Shown: positions 30,525 to 40,483, counted from the first letter of the stretch. The stretch is 64,000 nt of DNA from Ascarosepion bandense (GCA_037127315.1 JBBBDQ010001026.1:7166001-7230000), one strand, 5' to 3'. Notes: generated by a model not told the origin, from the sequence alone. Made by a program: numbers and translations.

Positions 30525-31106
30525 ATAGTCACCTTACGTAAACATAGCGTGAATCGTTAACGGAAAAAAAAATTAAATTTTAATTAAAATTTCCAACGAG
30601 TTAGAAAGGATTAAAAAATTTTCTTAAATATAATAACAACAAAATTTAGTTTTTCTCCTAATAATAGCATAAAAACTTTGATAAAACTTTGTTTTTATTA
30701 AGTTTGAGTTCTTTTAACATCATGATATGCTGTCTTTTTCTTTATTTTATTGGCAATTGAGTGGAGTTATCTAAATTCGTAGTTTCTTTCTTCAGTTTGA
30801 CTACAAGCTCCATCTCGTCGATGATAAAAACATAACAAATCTGATTTTTTCAACAATTTATATTAAACAATTACTTGTATAATTTGTTTTTCGGTGCACG
30901 GTGGAAAGAAGTACGCGTATTTTTTTCTTTCTTTCAATTGATCCTTTTTTATTTTCGTAAGCGGGGAGGAAATATATGTTAAGCGAAGGATAATATTTTT
31001 CCAAATGAGTTTCTAAAAATCAGTGAGCGTCTTTAATTTGGGTGACAGAGACATTTTGGCTCCACTCTGGAAGCGTTAATTAAAGGAATGTTTACACTGA
31101 CCTAAA
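30525..31106 (+). repeat. Long inverted-repeat arm, copy 2
   Basis: Inverted partner of 23,850-24,345, with extra sequence in places. Shared blocks include ACGTAAACATAGC, GAAGGATAATATTTTTCCAA and GCGTTAATTAAAGGAATGT. No coding frame. Confidence 0.7.
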
Positions 31107-31547
31107 TTCCATTTGTCCGATCTTGCTTTGATGATTGCGGAATGCCATTGCCTTTTGTTTAACCACACATTTCGACATAAATCATGCGTCATGCATAAGC
31201 CCAAAGAGTTCAATAATATCATTGTAGGTCATTCTATTGTAACTTGTGAATCTTCAATGGCATACATTTGTTTTGTAAAAGCAATCATATTTTCTGTTTC
31301 TATATTTGAAGGGACACATTTCAATGTGAGATTTTTACTCGACCGCGGGTGAGTAAACCAATAAACTTTAATCGTCCAATTAAGTTTTTAGTCGACTGAA
31401 TCGATCGGGCGAGTGAAATCTCAAAGGCTAGCTAGGAGTATGAATGAGTATGTATGGATGTATGGATGTAGATTTTGATCTGTATAATGTTAGGTAAATG
31501 TGTTAAATGTAGAAAGTAGATTATGTAAATTGGCACGGAAAGTGTTA
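31107..31547. other. No gene recognised
   Basis: 31,325-31,440 is similar to 24,346-24,440 (see the long inverted repeat). The open frame 31,113-31,352 has no motif. Confidence 0.45.
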
Positions 31548-31843
31548 GTCATTCAGATAGGTGCCATACGTAATACATTCTTGGGCGATCATAACTGACT
31601 AGACAGAATATTTTCCAACAGTAGGTTGCCGTTACTTTCTGCAGTAGACTGGTCGCCAACCAATGCTATAAAACACAATATGACCTGCTATTCAAAAAGA
31701 GAGCTGGATAGAGAAGAGACAGATTAATACCTTTTTCATAGGTATTTGCGCGTAAGTGAATACAATAAATTCGACTCTAATTTGAAACCGGCTCTCCGAT
31801 TACTCATCCCGAGCCGATATCCATTGTAATTCAACTCCCATCA
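31548..31843 (-). mobile_element. SINE-1, full length, diverged
   Basis: The minus strand runs from the head near 31,843 (GATATCGGCTCGGGATGAG) to the tail ending at 31,548. The middle of the tail hairpin is deleted. Confidence 0.7.
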
Positions 31844-32229
31844 CTGAAGGAAACGGTGTTGAAAAAGAAGCATTTCGCGTGTAAACTAAAGAATTGTTAA
31901 ACCTTTACATTACGATCTATGCCAGACTGGATGAACTGTTTTACTGCCTTACAGAAACGTGTAATCCGATAAATGACAATATTATTGTTGTGGTGTAGTT
32001 TTCGCACTGAAAGTTATAATCGGGATATGTCGGTTGCTCCTCGATTTAACGCACCCAAAATGTTAGGAACTTGGTACTCTTCCACTGTAAGCCGACTATT
32101 TAGTATTCGGCTAACCGCCGACTAATATCAACTGCCTAGTAGTTATACTGAACTCAAATAGAACTCTCTAGAACTTTTAAGAACTCCTATGAACTTTCCA
32201 AGAAATTCATGTTAAATTCCTGTTAACTC

Positions 32230-32235
<6 letters not shown>
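31844..32235. other. No gene recognised
   Basis: A run of related AGAACT blocks at 32,160-32,230 (GAACTCAAATAGAACTCTC, AGAACTTTTAAGAACTCCTA) looks like a degenerate simple repeat. Nothing else. Confidence 0.45.
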
Positions 32236-32309
<74 letters not shown>

Positions 32310-32440
32310 CATTATTTGAGGAATAAGTGTGTTTCACCATTAATATAGGAGGGAGAAGCCATTATCTGAGGAATAGGTGTGTTTCACCATTAATATAGGA
32401 GAGAGAGAGAGAGTCCATTATTTGAGGCATACGTGTGTTT
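32236..32440. repeat. (TA)n-(GA)n microsatellite and 63-bp minisatellite
   Basis: TA repeats pass into GA repeats (32,236-32,308). Three units of about 63 bp follow, each with GAGTCCATTATTTGAGG or a close variant and GTGTGTTTCACCATTAATAT. Confidence 0.85.
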
Positions 32441-32722
32441 CCACATAACAATTATTATTGCTGAGAGACGAAAAAACTTTGACAGTTACACAAATACTCT
32501 CCACTTTCTCTTCACGTTCGCCATGACCTTGCACCATGCACTACGCCATTGTATTCCCTATCTAATCTCTAATGTGAGCTGATAAGATTATTTAGTAGGT
32601 TTTCTAATTATTTTACAATTACCATGCTGTAAAGGTGAAAAATGAAAAAGACGCATATTTATTTTAGATATCTTTATATATTTTGACTCATCATTGTATG
32701 CATGCATTTATTTCAAGTAAAG

Positions 32723-33285
32723 TCAGTCAGTTAAGTGTCACACGTAAAACACGCTTGGGCGATCATGTCTCGAAAGAGACTGGGCAAAAGATTATCCCTC
32801 AGTAGGTTGCCATTGCTTTCTGCGGTAGACTGGTTGTTGACCAAGGCTATAGAACTCAATCTGTCCTGTTATTTGACTCATAGCAAGAGAGGCAAGAGAT
32901 GTATTATATTATAAGGTAGTGATAAATGGGGGATCAGTTTATTACCTCACAACAATAGGAAAACGATCCCCCACTTTATGGCCAGTAGAAGTTTTAATTA
33001 ATTTCAACTATTATATTCAGTTAGTTAAGTGCCATACATAATACACACTTTTGGCAATAATGTCTCGAAAGAGACATGACTGACCGGGCAGAAGATTATC
33101 CCGCAGTAGGTTGCCATTGTTTTCTGCGGTAGACTGGATGCCAACCAAGGCTATAGAACCCAAACTGTCCTGTTATTTAACTCATAACTGGAGTGAAGAG
33201 ACGGATTAATAGCTTTCCCAAGGGTATTTGCGCGGAAGTGAATGCAGTGAATTCAACTGGAATTCGAATTCGGCTACTCCAGTTC
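32723..33285 (-). mobile_element. SINE-1 composite: full unit, spacer A, extra 3' tail
   Basis: Same order as 14,566-15,165. The SINE-1 unit on the right (about 33,285-33,010, head cut inside the tRNA-like part) is followed by spacer A with the GGGGGATCAGTTTATTAC hairpin (32,936-32,975) and another SINE-1 tail (32,885-32,723). Confidence 0.75.
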
Positions 33286-34318
33286 AATTCATTGAATTCA
33301 AGTAAAGTATTGCCTATTATTCTAATGTATTTTCAAAAGCGCTTCGTGTCCTACACATAAAACACATTTGAATCATTTATGAAGTATAAACTTTTTCTCT
33401 ATTTATATTTCTTGCTTTGCAATCGATCTGATCCGAAAGATAGGATTTGGATCTTGAACAAAGTCACACTGTTCTTGTCCTATGTCTTCTAAGACTGCCA
33501 TTCATTAAATAATGTAACAAATGTCATTTTTCGTAAAAATACATAAAAATGTCATAAAAAGGAAAAGAGTGGGAGGGGATGAATCCACAAATTAAGCTAA
33601 AATTTAAGAAAACCTTCAAACGTAAAATAAAATATGTTCGTAGGACCTGTTCACCCAACAAAATTAAGAACCGTCGTGGTATTCTGCAAATAGGGAAAGA
33701 GAAAAATATATTAGGGAACGAACACAATACCGATGGCTGATCTGGTCGAGATAAAAAAAAATTTGGGAATCTTGTCATGAATAATGACAAAACACAGTGC
33801 CAGGATCATGCCGAGAACAACAATTACTCACATTATCTTAGTAAACAATGAGAGTCTAGATTATACAGAAGTAGTCTTTCTGGAAAATGTCTCCTTGTGT
33901 CAAAAGCGACTAAAAATAATCAACGCTGGGCCCCGTTCACACGAAACAAGGCGGTGACATGCACCCACCTGTTGCTGAAAACAGCGGATAGTAAACACTT
34001 TCTATCAGTTCTGATCTATATCTTCGGCTGATACCCAAAGAATCCGACCAGGTCTTGATAGAAATAACACTTGCGTCTTAAGATTCCCTCCATTCGCAAC
34101 ATCCACACTATCATTCTTGCTATGGACAGCAACGTCAGAATCACCATCAGTCTGACCCCTGCACTCGGGGGCGGCACATTTCGCACGTGTATGCAAGATT
34201 GATAGAGACCTGAAAACAGTGTCAGAAGGTGTGCGAAGCCATTTCTTCTAGACTAAGGTCACACTGATGACAATCGGGTCACATCATTGATCGATAGAGC
34301 GTTCGAAGTGAAACAAAA
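33286..34318. other. No gene recognised
   Basis: Frames at 33,524-33,790 and 34,005-34,196 (minus) have no recognisable motif. No family match in the window. Confidence 0.45.
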
Positions 34319-34320
34319 TA

Positions 34321-35035
34321 TTAGGTTGTCCCAAAAGTTCGTAAACACTTGCAAAATGGGTCCAGCACAATCAAGACAAGCAATGGGTTCAGAAAGGGCA
34401 AGAGACACCGTCGGTTCCAAAACAAACTCGGTTCGGCAAGAAAGTCGTGTTGTGCGTTTGGTGGAACTTTGAAGAATCGTGCATTTTGAGTTGGTTACGA
34501 ATGGTCGAGCCATCAGTGCCGAACTTTACTATCAGCAACTTGAGCGGGTTTATGAAAAGTTGAAGCAAAAGTACCCGGCTCTGATCAACCGAAAGCGCGC
34601 TTTGATGCAGCAGGACAATGCCAAGCCACACACCGCCAGGAAGACCAAAGACAAGTTTGAAGAGCTGGACGGCGTTGAGGTTCTGCCACATCCAGCCTGC
34701 AGTCCTGACTTTGCTCCATCAGATTACGGACTTTTCCGCTCAATGCAACACTTTCTGAAGGGCCGCCGATTCGACCCGTTTGATGAAGTCGAGGAAGCGT
34801 GTCAAAAAGTCTTTTATTCGAAGTCGGTTGAATGGTACTTTGACCAGATCAGAAAGCTTGCAGATCGATAGCAGAAAGTCTTTTAAAATGATGGTCTTTC
34901 TTTTGATCAATAATTTTTGTTGTTTTTGCGAGTAAAATTTCACTTTTTTGCAAGTGTTTTCTGGTAACCTTAGATTACTTGGCGAGTAAAATTTCATTTT
35001 TTTGCAACTGTTTACGAAATTTTGGGACAACCTAA
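34321..35035 (+). mobile_element. Internally deleted mariner transposon
   Basis: The termini TTAGGTTGTCCCAAAAGTTC and the complement at 34,998-35,035 form inverted repeats of about 35 bp, flanked by TA on both sides (34,319-34,320 and 35,036-35,037). Total length 715 bp, against about 1.3 kb for a full mariner. A second copy of GCGAGTAAAATTTCA...TTTTTTGCAA is repeated just inside the right end. The N-terminal DNA-binding half and first catalytic aspartate are missing. Confidence 0.9.
34479..34871 (+). pseudogene. Mariner transposase, C-terminal half
   Basis: A 130-codon frame carries the last two catalytic aspartates: QQDNAKPHTA (second D) and CSPDFAPSDYGLF (third D). By my count 35 residues lie between them, one more than the 34 of classical mariners, because of an extra residue in ELDGVEVLPH. 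The first D region and helix-turn-helix are absent, and upstream frames (34,287-34,472) are shifted. It cannot encode an active transposase. It ends in KLADR with TAG. Confidence 0.85.
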
Positions 35036-35040
35036 TACTA

Positions 35041-35342
35041 CATTAAAATTTCTACAGCTTACTATGGCTGTAAAAACGTTGTTGTTTTCTTATGACGTCA
35101 TAATCATTATCCATGATGAGGCGAAATTTCCATACGCCCCATGAAGTTAAACCGTTATAAAAATGTGAATAACAGATTGACAAAACAACATCGAGAAAAA
35201 ATACTGAGTTGATTTAAAATAATTTCTTTTCGCTTATTTAAACTGTTCTCTAATTTAAAGAGTATAGTTTTAAATTTCAATATTTGATTCAGTTACTCGC
35301 TGTGGATGTAGTATTGGAACAAAATCCGTTTGAAATTGAGTA
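35041..35342 (+). promoter_or_regulatory. Putative 5' flank of the coiled-coil gene
   Basis: About 300 bp separate the mariner from the ATG. TTATGACGTCATAATCA near 35,090-35,106 contains a palindromic TGACGTCA, a consensus CRE-type bZIP site. A TTATAAAA (35,154-35,161) lies about 190 bp before the ATG and could be a TATA element. These are motif matches only, with no transcript evidence. Confidence 0.35.
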
Positions 35343-36842
35343 ATGGGAGATAGTGATTCAGTAAGATCATACTGCACGAGGTACTTAAGACCACAAATCA
35401 GCTGCTTGCTTAAAGATTTAAGTCGTTTGCAGTACATTGTCCATAAACGCGAAATCCACCCCGAAAAACGGTTGGAAGCTGGCGATACACCAACACCACG
35501 AATGTCAGCAAATAACTTCAATGAAAGAGAAAGATTTTCAAGTAGGCACTGGTCCGGGAATCCAAGCCTCACTGATGAATCCAACAGAAGGCCGAAGATC
35601 GGTGAGAGAAGGTATGTGAGAGAAAGAGAATTTAATTTGGCAAGGCGGGATACTGCGTTGAGATCGCTGGTGTTTGAGAGGATGATGGCCCTATCGAAAT
35701 TAAGAGCAGAAAGGGAGACGTTTATACGCGATAAGCGCATGCTTTTGAATGATTTGCACGCACTGAAGGAGGCAGTGGACAATGACAGAAATCGGCGTGT
35801 CGAGGAAGAGACACGGTTGAAGGTTCTGTCTCGGGAACTGGATAATAAGTCGAGCGTTCTCAAAAAAGCACAGACTAGTATTGAGGAACTCGGCTTAGCC
35901 AATCAGAGACTGAGGGAGAAACTTCGGAATCTCAAGCAATTGGAAGATGAAATAGCTCGTTTGAAAGAGTCGCAGAACATCTCAAAAATAGCGTCTGAAA
36001 AACGGATCGAAGATCTAAATTCGGAGATCAGCTGTTTGAACCGTCGTTTAAACATCGCGAACGAGAGGGTGGAGATTGTGCAACAGGAGAAAGATAAAAT
36101 GGCGGTGGATAATACGCGCCTTATAGAGAAAAATGCTAAGCATAAAGCGGAATTACTGGAGATGGAAGATCGTCTGGAGTTAGACAGAAAAAATGTCTTC
36201 GCCAGTAAAGAAGTCGAACTCAAGAAGTCGGCGAGAAACCTACAAAGTGCTGTCAAGGAAATCAAAGATTTAGAACGTCAACTGTGGCAGTCCAAAGAGG
36301 ATGTCGAAACAGCTAAAAGAAAACGTCAGGAGTGTTTGGAAAAACTCACAGAGGAAAATAATCTCCGTCGTCAAACAGAGGAAGATCTATGGAAAGCGAA
36401 AATACAGATTGATAAGTTGAATCAGAGGCATAAATATTCTAAGAATGAACACATTATAGAGCATAGGGAAAGAAAGGAACTTCACAAGAGAATCGATTAT
36501 CTTCGACACACATTACGCGTACAAGAAAAAGCTGCCAAGACAATGAAGAATACGCTCCGTTTACTGAATGTAGACTTTGACGATATTGAACAACTGGAAC
36601 ATGTTGCTGAAGTACAAAAGAATTTGGAACAGGAATGGAATAATATGAGTCGTCTTGAAGAGAAATGGAATAAGATTATCCGGGTACAAGAAAATGTTCA
36701 ATGTAACAGAAACATGATTACGAAAGAGCATTTTTTAATGAAGATATTCCGTCAAGGTGTTCAGATAACGGTTTCTATAGTTCTGGGGTATCTTTTATTG
36801 AATTTTATTGTATCCGTGCTCATGGAAGATTTGGCCATATAA
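35343..36842 (+). CDS. Coiled-coil protein with C-terminal membrane anchor, single exon
   Basis: A complete 499-codon frame and the only convincing host-type gene in the window. Residues 1-95 are basic and probably disordered (RSYCTRYLRPQ, PTPRMSANN, SNRRPKIGERR). Residues about 96-455 are almost continuous heptad-rich coiled coil with many E, K, R, L and N and no glycine/proline breaks in the core. Residues about 473-494 (VQITVSIVLGYLLLNFIVSV) form a hydrophobic segment followed by only MEDLAI, the layout of a tail-anchored protein facing the cytosol. In-frame TGA two codons upstream (35,337-35,339) fixes the first ATG unless a 5' exon is spliced in. I do not recognise the family. Golgin-like, nuclear-envelope or ciliary/sperm coiled-coil proteins are possible. 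Lack of introns could mean a retrogene or a genuinely intronless gene. Confidence 0.85.
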   Translation: MGDSDSVRSYCTRYLRPQISCLLKDLSRLQYIVHKREIHPEKRLEAGDTPTPRMSANNFNERERFSSRHWSGNPSLTDESNRRPKIGERRYVREREFNLARRDTALRSLVFERMMALSKLRAERETFIRDKRMLLNDLHALKEAVDNDRNRRVEEETRLKVLSRELDNKSSVLKKAQTSIEELGLANQRLREKLRNLKQLEDEIARLKESQNISKIASEKRIEDLNSEISCLNRRLNIANERVEIVQQEKDKMAVDNTRLIEKNAKHKAELLEMEDRLELDRKNVFASKEVELKKSARNLQSAVKEIKDLERQLWQSKEDVETAKRKRQECLEKLTEENNLRRQTEEDLWKAKIQIDKLNQRHKYSKNEHIIEHRERKELHKRIDYLRHTLRVQEKAAKTMKNTLRLLNVDFDDIEQLEHVAEVQKNLEQEWNNMSRLEEKWNKIIRVQENVQCNRNMITKEHFLMKIFRQGVQITVSIVLGYLLLNFIVSVLMEDLAI

Positions 36843-36909
36843 AATTTGGTCATATAAAACCGACCTCTCTTTCCGGTTTCGTTATTTTTATTATATTTGT
36901 GCGGATGTG

Positions 36910-36915
36910 AATAAA
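36910..36915 (+). terminator. Poly(A) signal AATAAA
   Basis: The canonical hexamer lies 68 bp after the stop codon of the coiled-coil gene, followed by a T-rich stretch. No genomic poly(A) tail is visible downstream. Confidence 0.6.
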
Positions 36916-37457
36916 TAGATTTTTTTTTAAATCTACCGAGAAATGATCCTACAGGCTGATGAATTTCCTTTGATTGACATTATATGAGGTCATTTGAAGT
37001 TCTTAAAAAGTTAAACAAATAGTTATATCAGCAGGTAGAATAACATTGGATCTAAAAATCATTTTAACTTTTCAAAAAAAAGATGCATGGTTTTACAAAA
37101 TCGTTATTAGTGTGATATACAAATGTTTGATAATATTTGTTTTGTATTAAAAACAACCAAAGGCAGATAATGGTGTTCCCTAGAAAAAAAGGAAGACATA
37201 TTTTAGTTTCACCCACTATCAAATAACCGTTAGTATATCCACGATATAGTGACATTTTAACGTAACAAGAAAAAAAAAGAACAAATTAATTCCGAAAATC
37301 AGTTCGACCCAAAACTGTGATATTTATTATGACCTTAAAGGATTTCTCGCTGATTACTTATGAAAAGTAACGTTACTTACAAAGATTAGTATAAAATATA
37401 TCACTGAAAGCATTGTACATCACTAACAACTACTGATTTTTCTCATCTTTTCTACTC
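36916..37457. other. No gene recognised
   Basis: AT-rich downstream flank. The minus-strand frame 37,064-37,255 has no motif. Confidence 0.5.
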
Positions 37458-37772
37458 TAACAGCTTCTTTTCTCGCACTTCCTGCCTGTGGAATTTCTTT
37501 CTATATACTTGCTTTCCCGACAGCTACAATCTCCAGGAATTTAAATGTAAGATCAATAGACATCTCCTATCTCAGTAACTCACATTCTTCCTCTCAAGCT
37601 CTTTTTCCCATCCACTCCACCCCCATTACCCCTGTATTATAATCCGTCTATTATCCCCCTCCTGACATCCCCTATAACTAAACCCTTTTTAATCATTACA
37701 TTCCCCTATGTAACCCCCTGCGCAACAGTGGCAGTAAAAGTACCTTGCTTGGGGCGAAATGATTAAAAAAAA
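37458..37772 (+). mobile_element. LINE-B 3' fragment
   Basis: AGCTTCTTTTCTCGCACTTC, the coding end ATTTAAATGTAAGATCAATA, the 3' UTR, and CTTGCTTGGGGCGAAATGA plus an A tail. It is the 5'-truncated last 310 bp. Confidence 0.8.
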
Positions 37773-38354
37773 TGTGTAGCAATAGATTCTAGCGAGATAA
37801 GCTTGCTAACCATTATACCATGTCAGAGTTCCCCAAGCTTGCTTATAATACTTTTTTTATAGATGCGTTATCATCTGAAATTACACACACAGAGTTCTGG
37901 GAATGCCTATGTTAAAAAAAACAGCGAGAACTTATTCAAGGTCCTAATACCTTCTTGCTAAAAAACTTCATAAATAGAGGATGTGACAGAAATATATACT
38001 ACATTTTAAAGCTTGACAAAAATGCCAAAGAAAATTATTTTAAACTTTATTTTTACTTGTTGTTTGTAAAAAAAAATACTAGAGTTTGTATTAATTTTGT
38101 TTCGAAAGTGACATTCTTCAAATGGTGACCTCCATTCATCCTAAACTGTTGCAGAGGATTTCTAAGGTTTTGTATAACATGGAAGATCGGGTGCGTCGAG
38201 GTTTCTTTCTTAACCTGAATGCATATATTTTTATCGGTAAATATCCGATTTCTCTGATGGAAAAACATAACAGATTCGATTCTGTCAATCTAAGTCGTTT
38301 ATTAATTTTACTGTTAAAAATAACGATAAGCGGGCCGTCTGCACATTAACATCG
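37773..38354. other. No gene recognised
   Basis: A weak tRNA-like segment on the minus strand near 37,784-37,850 (TGGTATAATGGTTAGCA) lacks a clear B box. Frames at 38,053-38,349 overlap on both strands and are unsupported. Confidence 0.4.
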
Positions 38355-38426
38355 CTACAATCAAAGTCGGTAGTTACACTATTTGAATACACCAATCAAG
38401 TGCGTATGTATGTACACAACGGCGCG

Positions 38427-38465
<39 letters not shown>

Positions 38466-38515
38466 TACGGAAATTAACGAATTTTAACGAAAACTTGTTC
38501 ATAAACAACAGAGAA

Positions 38516-38593
38516 TTTGAAATGAATTGTTTGAACATTATTTTTTTTATCGATATGAAATGAATTGTTTGAACATTATTTTTTTTATCGATA
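38516..38593. repeat. Tandem duplication, about 38 bp
   Basis: Two adjacent copies of GAAATGAATTGTTTGAACAT followed by TATTTTTTTTATCGATA, identical by eye. Confidence 0.9.
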
Positions 38594-38697
38594 CTCGTAT
38601 TTAAGTAGATATTCTGTTTTTTAATTAGACAGTATTATATATTTATATCTACCGGCCTGATTATTTACGATAAATTGTTATTACAAAAATGTGTGAC

Positions 38698-38795
38698 ATT
38701 CGGCTAAAATTCGAAACTGCAACCCCTATTTACATAAGGGAAGCTACCATTTAATCTGGCAACGCCTTAGACCTCTCGACCACGAAGAGCCTCTA
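38698..38795 (-). mobile_element. tRNA-Leu-like sequence, probably a SINE head
   Basis: The minus strand has GTGGTCGAGAGGTCTAAGGC (A box and D-loop of class II tRNA type), GTTGCCAGATTAAATGG in the anticodon arm position, a long variable region, and GGTTGCAGTTTCGAATT as B box. The acceptor stem does not pair well, so I do not call it a functional tRNA. It lies inside the insertion that splits repeat Y. Confidence 0.5.
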
Positions 38796-38861
38796 GTTTA
38801 AACGAGGCTTTTATCAAGCCTATATAACACAAATGTTATACAAAAGCTGCCAAACAATTCA

Positions 38862-38867
<6 letters not shown>

Positions 38868-38944
<77 letters not shown>
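38868..38944. repeat. (CA)n-(TA)n compound microsatellite
   Basis: CA repeats followed by TA repeats. A second compound tract lies at 39,352-39,418, and shorter ones at 38,428-38,465. Confidence 0.95.
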
Positions 38945-38946
<2 letters not shown>

Positions 38947-39344
38947 AAACCCCATACTGTTCATATATAGTTATCTTTGTGTGTGCTCTGGTAGGCGAGC
39001 ACGCGTATGTGTGTCGGTGTACATCAATGGGTGTATATGTGTGTATATGTCTGCATTTGTATGAGAGACGTCATGTCAACAAATTTTCCTCCTAATTTTC
39101 GTCCCACTTCCACAAAAATATACCAATATATGAAGCCATACATATATCCAATATTTTTTTAAAAGATTAATCATTTTGTCTGATGATCGCAAAAAACGTG
39201 AAACCCAGGATCACACACTCACACATATCTAACTAAATATGTTAGCTTTATCACTGAAATTGAGCGGTTTCAAAAAGGTACCGCCCATATATAATATATA
39301 AATACTATGATATATATAATAAATTGTATATATATATATATACA

Positions 39345-39421
<77 letters not shown>

Positions 39422-39448
39422 GAAATTATAACATGAATATATTATAAT

Positions 39449-39503
39449 ATTACTCCAAAAGTAGCTATTTTGTTTTGACACTTCTTGTGTCTTGTCAAGT
39501 GAT
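39449..39503 (-). ncRNA. Hammerhead-like motif, degenerate
   Basis: The minus strand reads ATCAC, TTGACAA, stem II GACAC/GTGTC, AAAA, stem III CAAAA/TTTTG, GA, GTAAT. It is the inverted twin of 39,821-39,875 with more core damage and one stem I mismatch. Confidence 0.5.
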
Positions 39504-39820
39504 GAGGTTTATTCCAAGTTGAAGGATTTTAAAAGGTTAAAAACAAGCAAAACCCCTTCAATCAGGGAGTCATTGTTGTATGTACAATGTGGACCAATCA
39601 AAATAACGCAACTTCTAATTTGGAGAATGTGTGAGTAGACTTAAAAATAATTTGGGGAGGCATTAGTATTAATATTTGATTAAATTGATAATCAGCATTA
39701 ATAATTAACTATTATATCTACTTTATTATTATTGCGAAATTTTAAACAAATTTCTAAGTTTAACAATTTTTTACATTTAGAAAGTTATTCATATATTAAA
39801 TGAGGAAGAGAAAGAACCTC

Positions 39821-39875
39821 ATCACTTGATAAGACACAGGAAGTGTCGAAACAAAATAGATACTTTTGTAGTGAT
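39821..39875 (+). ncRNA. Hammerhead ribozyme-like motif, all stems paired
   Basis: Stem I is ATCAC/GTGAT (5 bp). The first core strand is TTGATAA (C3 and G8 substituted). Stem II is GACAC/GTGTC around AGGAA, followed by an intact GAAA. Stem III is CAAAA/TTTTG closed by A-T around TAGATAC, with TA at the cleavage position. The fold is complete but the two core changes would impair catalysis. Confidence 0.6.
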
Positions 39876-39969
39876 ATTATAACATATTCATGTTATAATT
39901 TCTGAATAAATATTATTAGCTCTACATTGTATTGAGCACTTTTTTAAGAATAGTTTTTCTTTGGATACG

Positions 39970-40014
<45 letters not shown>

Positions 40015-40064
40015 CAATAACTATTCAACCAAACAAGTTGGATCAAAAAGAACCAACAAGATAT

Positions 40065-40479
40065 TGTTGTATATCAATAACAGACAACACGCATATATAT
40101 AAAAATATATGAGTTATTTATTAATGACGATGAACCGTGTAGCCTAGGGAACAGAGATTGAGAACGCGCTTCTAAGGGGTTGACGGGGGGGTCGTATCTG
40201 TTGCTCCTCTGGTCTGGTCTGTCTCTCTCGTCTGCCTCTGTCTCTCTGCCTTGAAATCCGTGCGTCGAGGTCTTTTATAATCTCCAAACCGGTACTTCCG
40301 GATTTTGCCTCGCCCACGCACGCGCACGTAATTCTCAGAGACACCTGTTCTGTTTGCCTCTTGTAGCCATTTCCGCTACTGCCGGAAAATAAGGTCAAAC
40401 AAACATCCGTTCCTTTCAACGACCGGAAACGCCCCCGCTTGCTCAGCTTCCTCGGGTGGGGCGGGATTGTTATATTACA
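40065..40479 (-). mobile_element. Solo LTR, Gypsy-like
   Basis: A 415-bp GC-richer block starts TGTAATATAAC on the minus strand and ends TATACAACA. ATAT is duplicated on both sides (40,061-40,064 and 40,480-40,483). Inside, on the minus strand, are TTATAAAAGACC (TATA-like) and AATAAA further on. TG...CA ends plus a 4-bp duplication and promoter/poly(A) order indicate a solo LTR left by recombination. A 118-codon frame across it is incidental. Confidence 0.7.
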
Positions 40480-40483
40480 ATAT

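Larger units (their letters stand above)
38355..39245 (+). mobile_element. Repeat Y, split by an insertion of about 500 bp
   Basis: 38,355-38,440 and 38,940-39,245 together match the continuous 44,845-45,230: ACTATTTGAATACACCAATC at the left, GTATGAGAGACGTCA and CACAAAAATATACCAATAT in the middle, and GTGAAACCCAGGATCAC at the right. The intervening 38,441-38,939 is inserted or was lost from the other copy. Family unknown. Confidence 0.6.
39418..39970. mobile_element. Terminal-inverted-repeat element with two hammerheads head to head
   Basis: The arms 39,418-39,508 and 39,815-39,906 are inverted copies (AGAAATTATAACATGAATAT...AAGTGATGAGG). Each arm contains a hammerhead-like motif, and about 310 bp of AT-rich DNA lie between. 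Right of the right arm is the tail AGCTCTACATTGTATTGAGC, shared with the other HHR-2 loci. (CA)n-(TA)n on the left and (TA)n at 39,970-40,012 flank it. Confidence 0.6.

Noticed and set aside
32757..32775. GTCTCGAAAGAGAC hairpin in SINE-1 tails as a ribozyme
   Set aside because: It is a simple palindrome without CTGANGA or GAAA core strands.
35270..35902. 210-codon frame opposite the coiled-coil gene
   Set aside because: It is the antisense shadow of the 35,343-36,842 frame, serine/leucine-rich as expected from reversed E/K/R codons, with no motif of its own.
37784..37850. Minus-strand tRNA gene (TGGTATAATGGTTAGCA)
   Set aside because: An A-box-like match exists but no convincing B box, acceptor stem or anticodon arm could be drawn.
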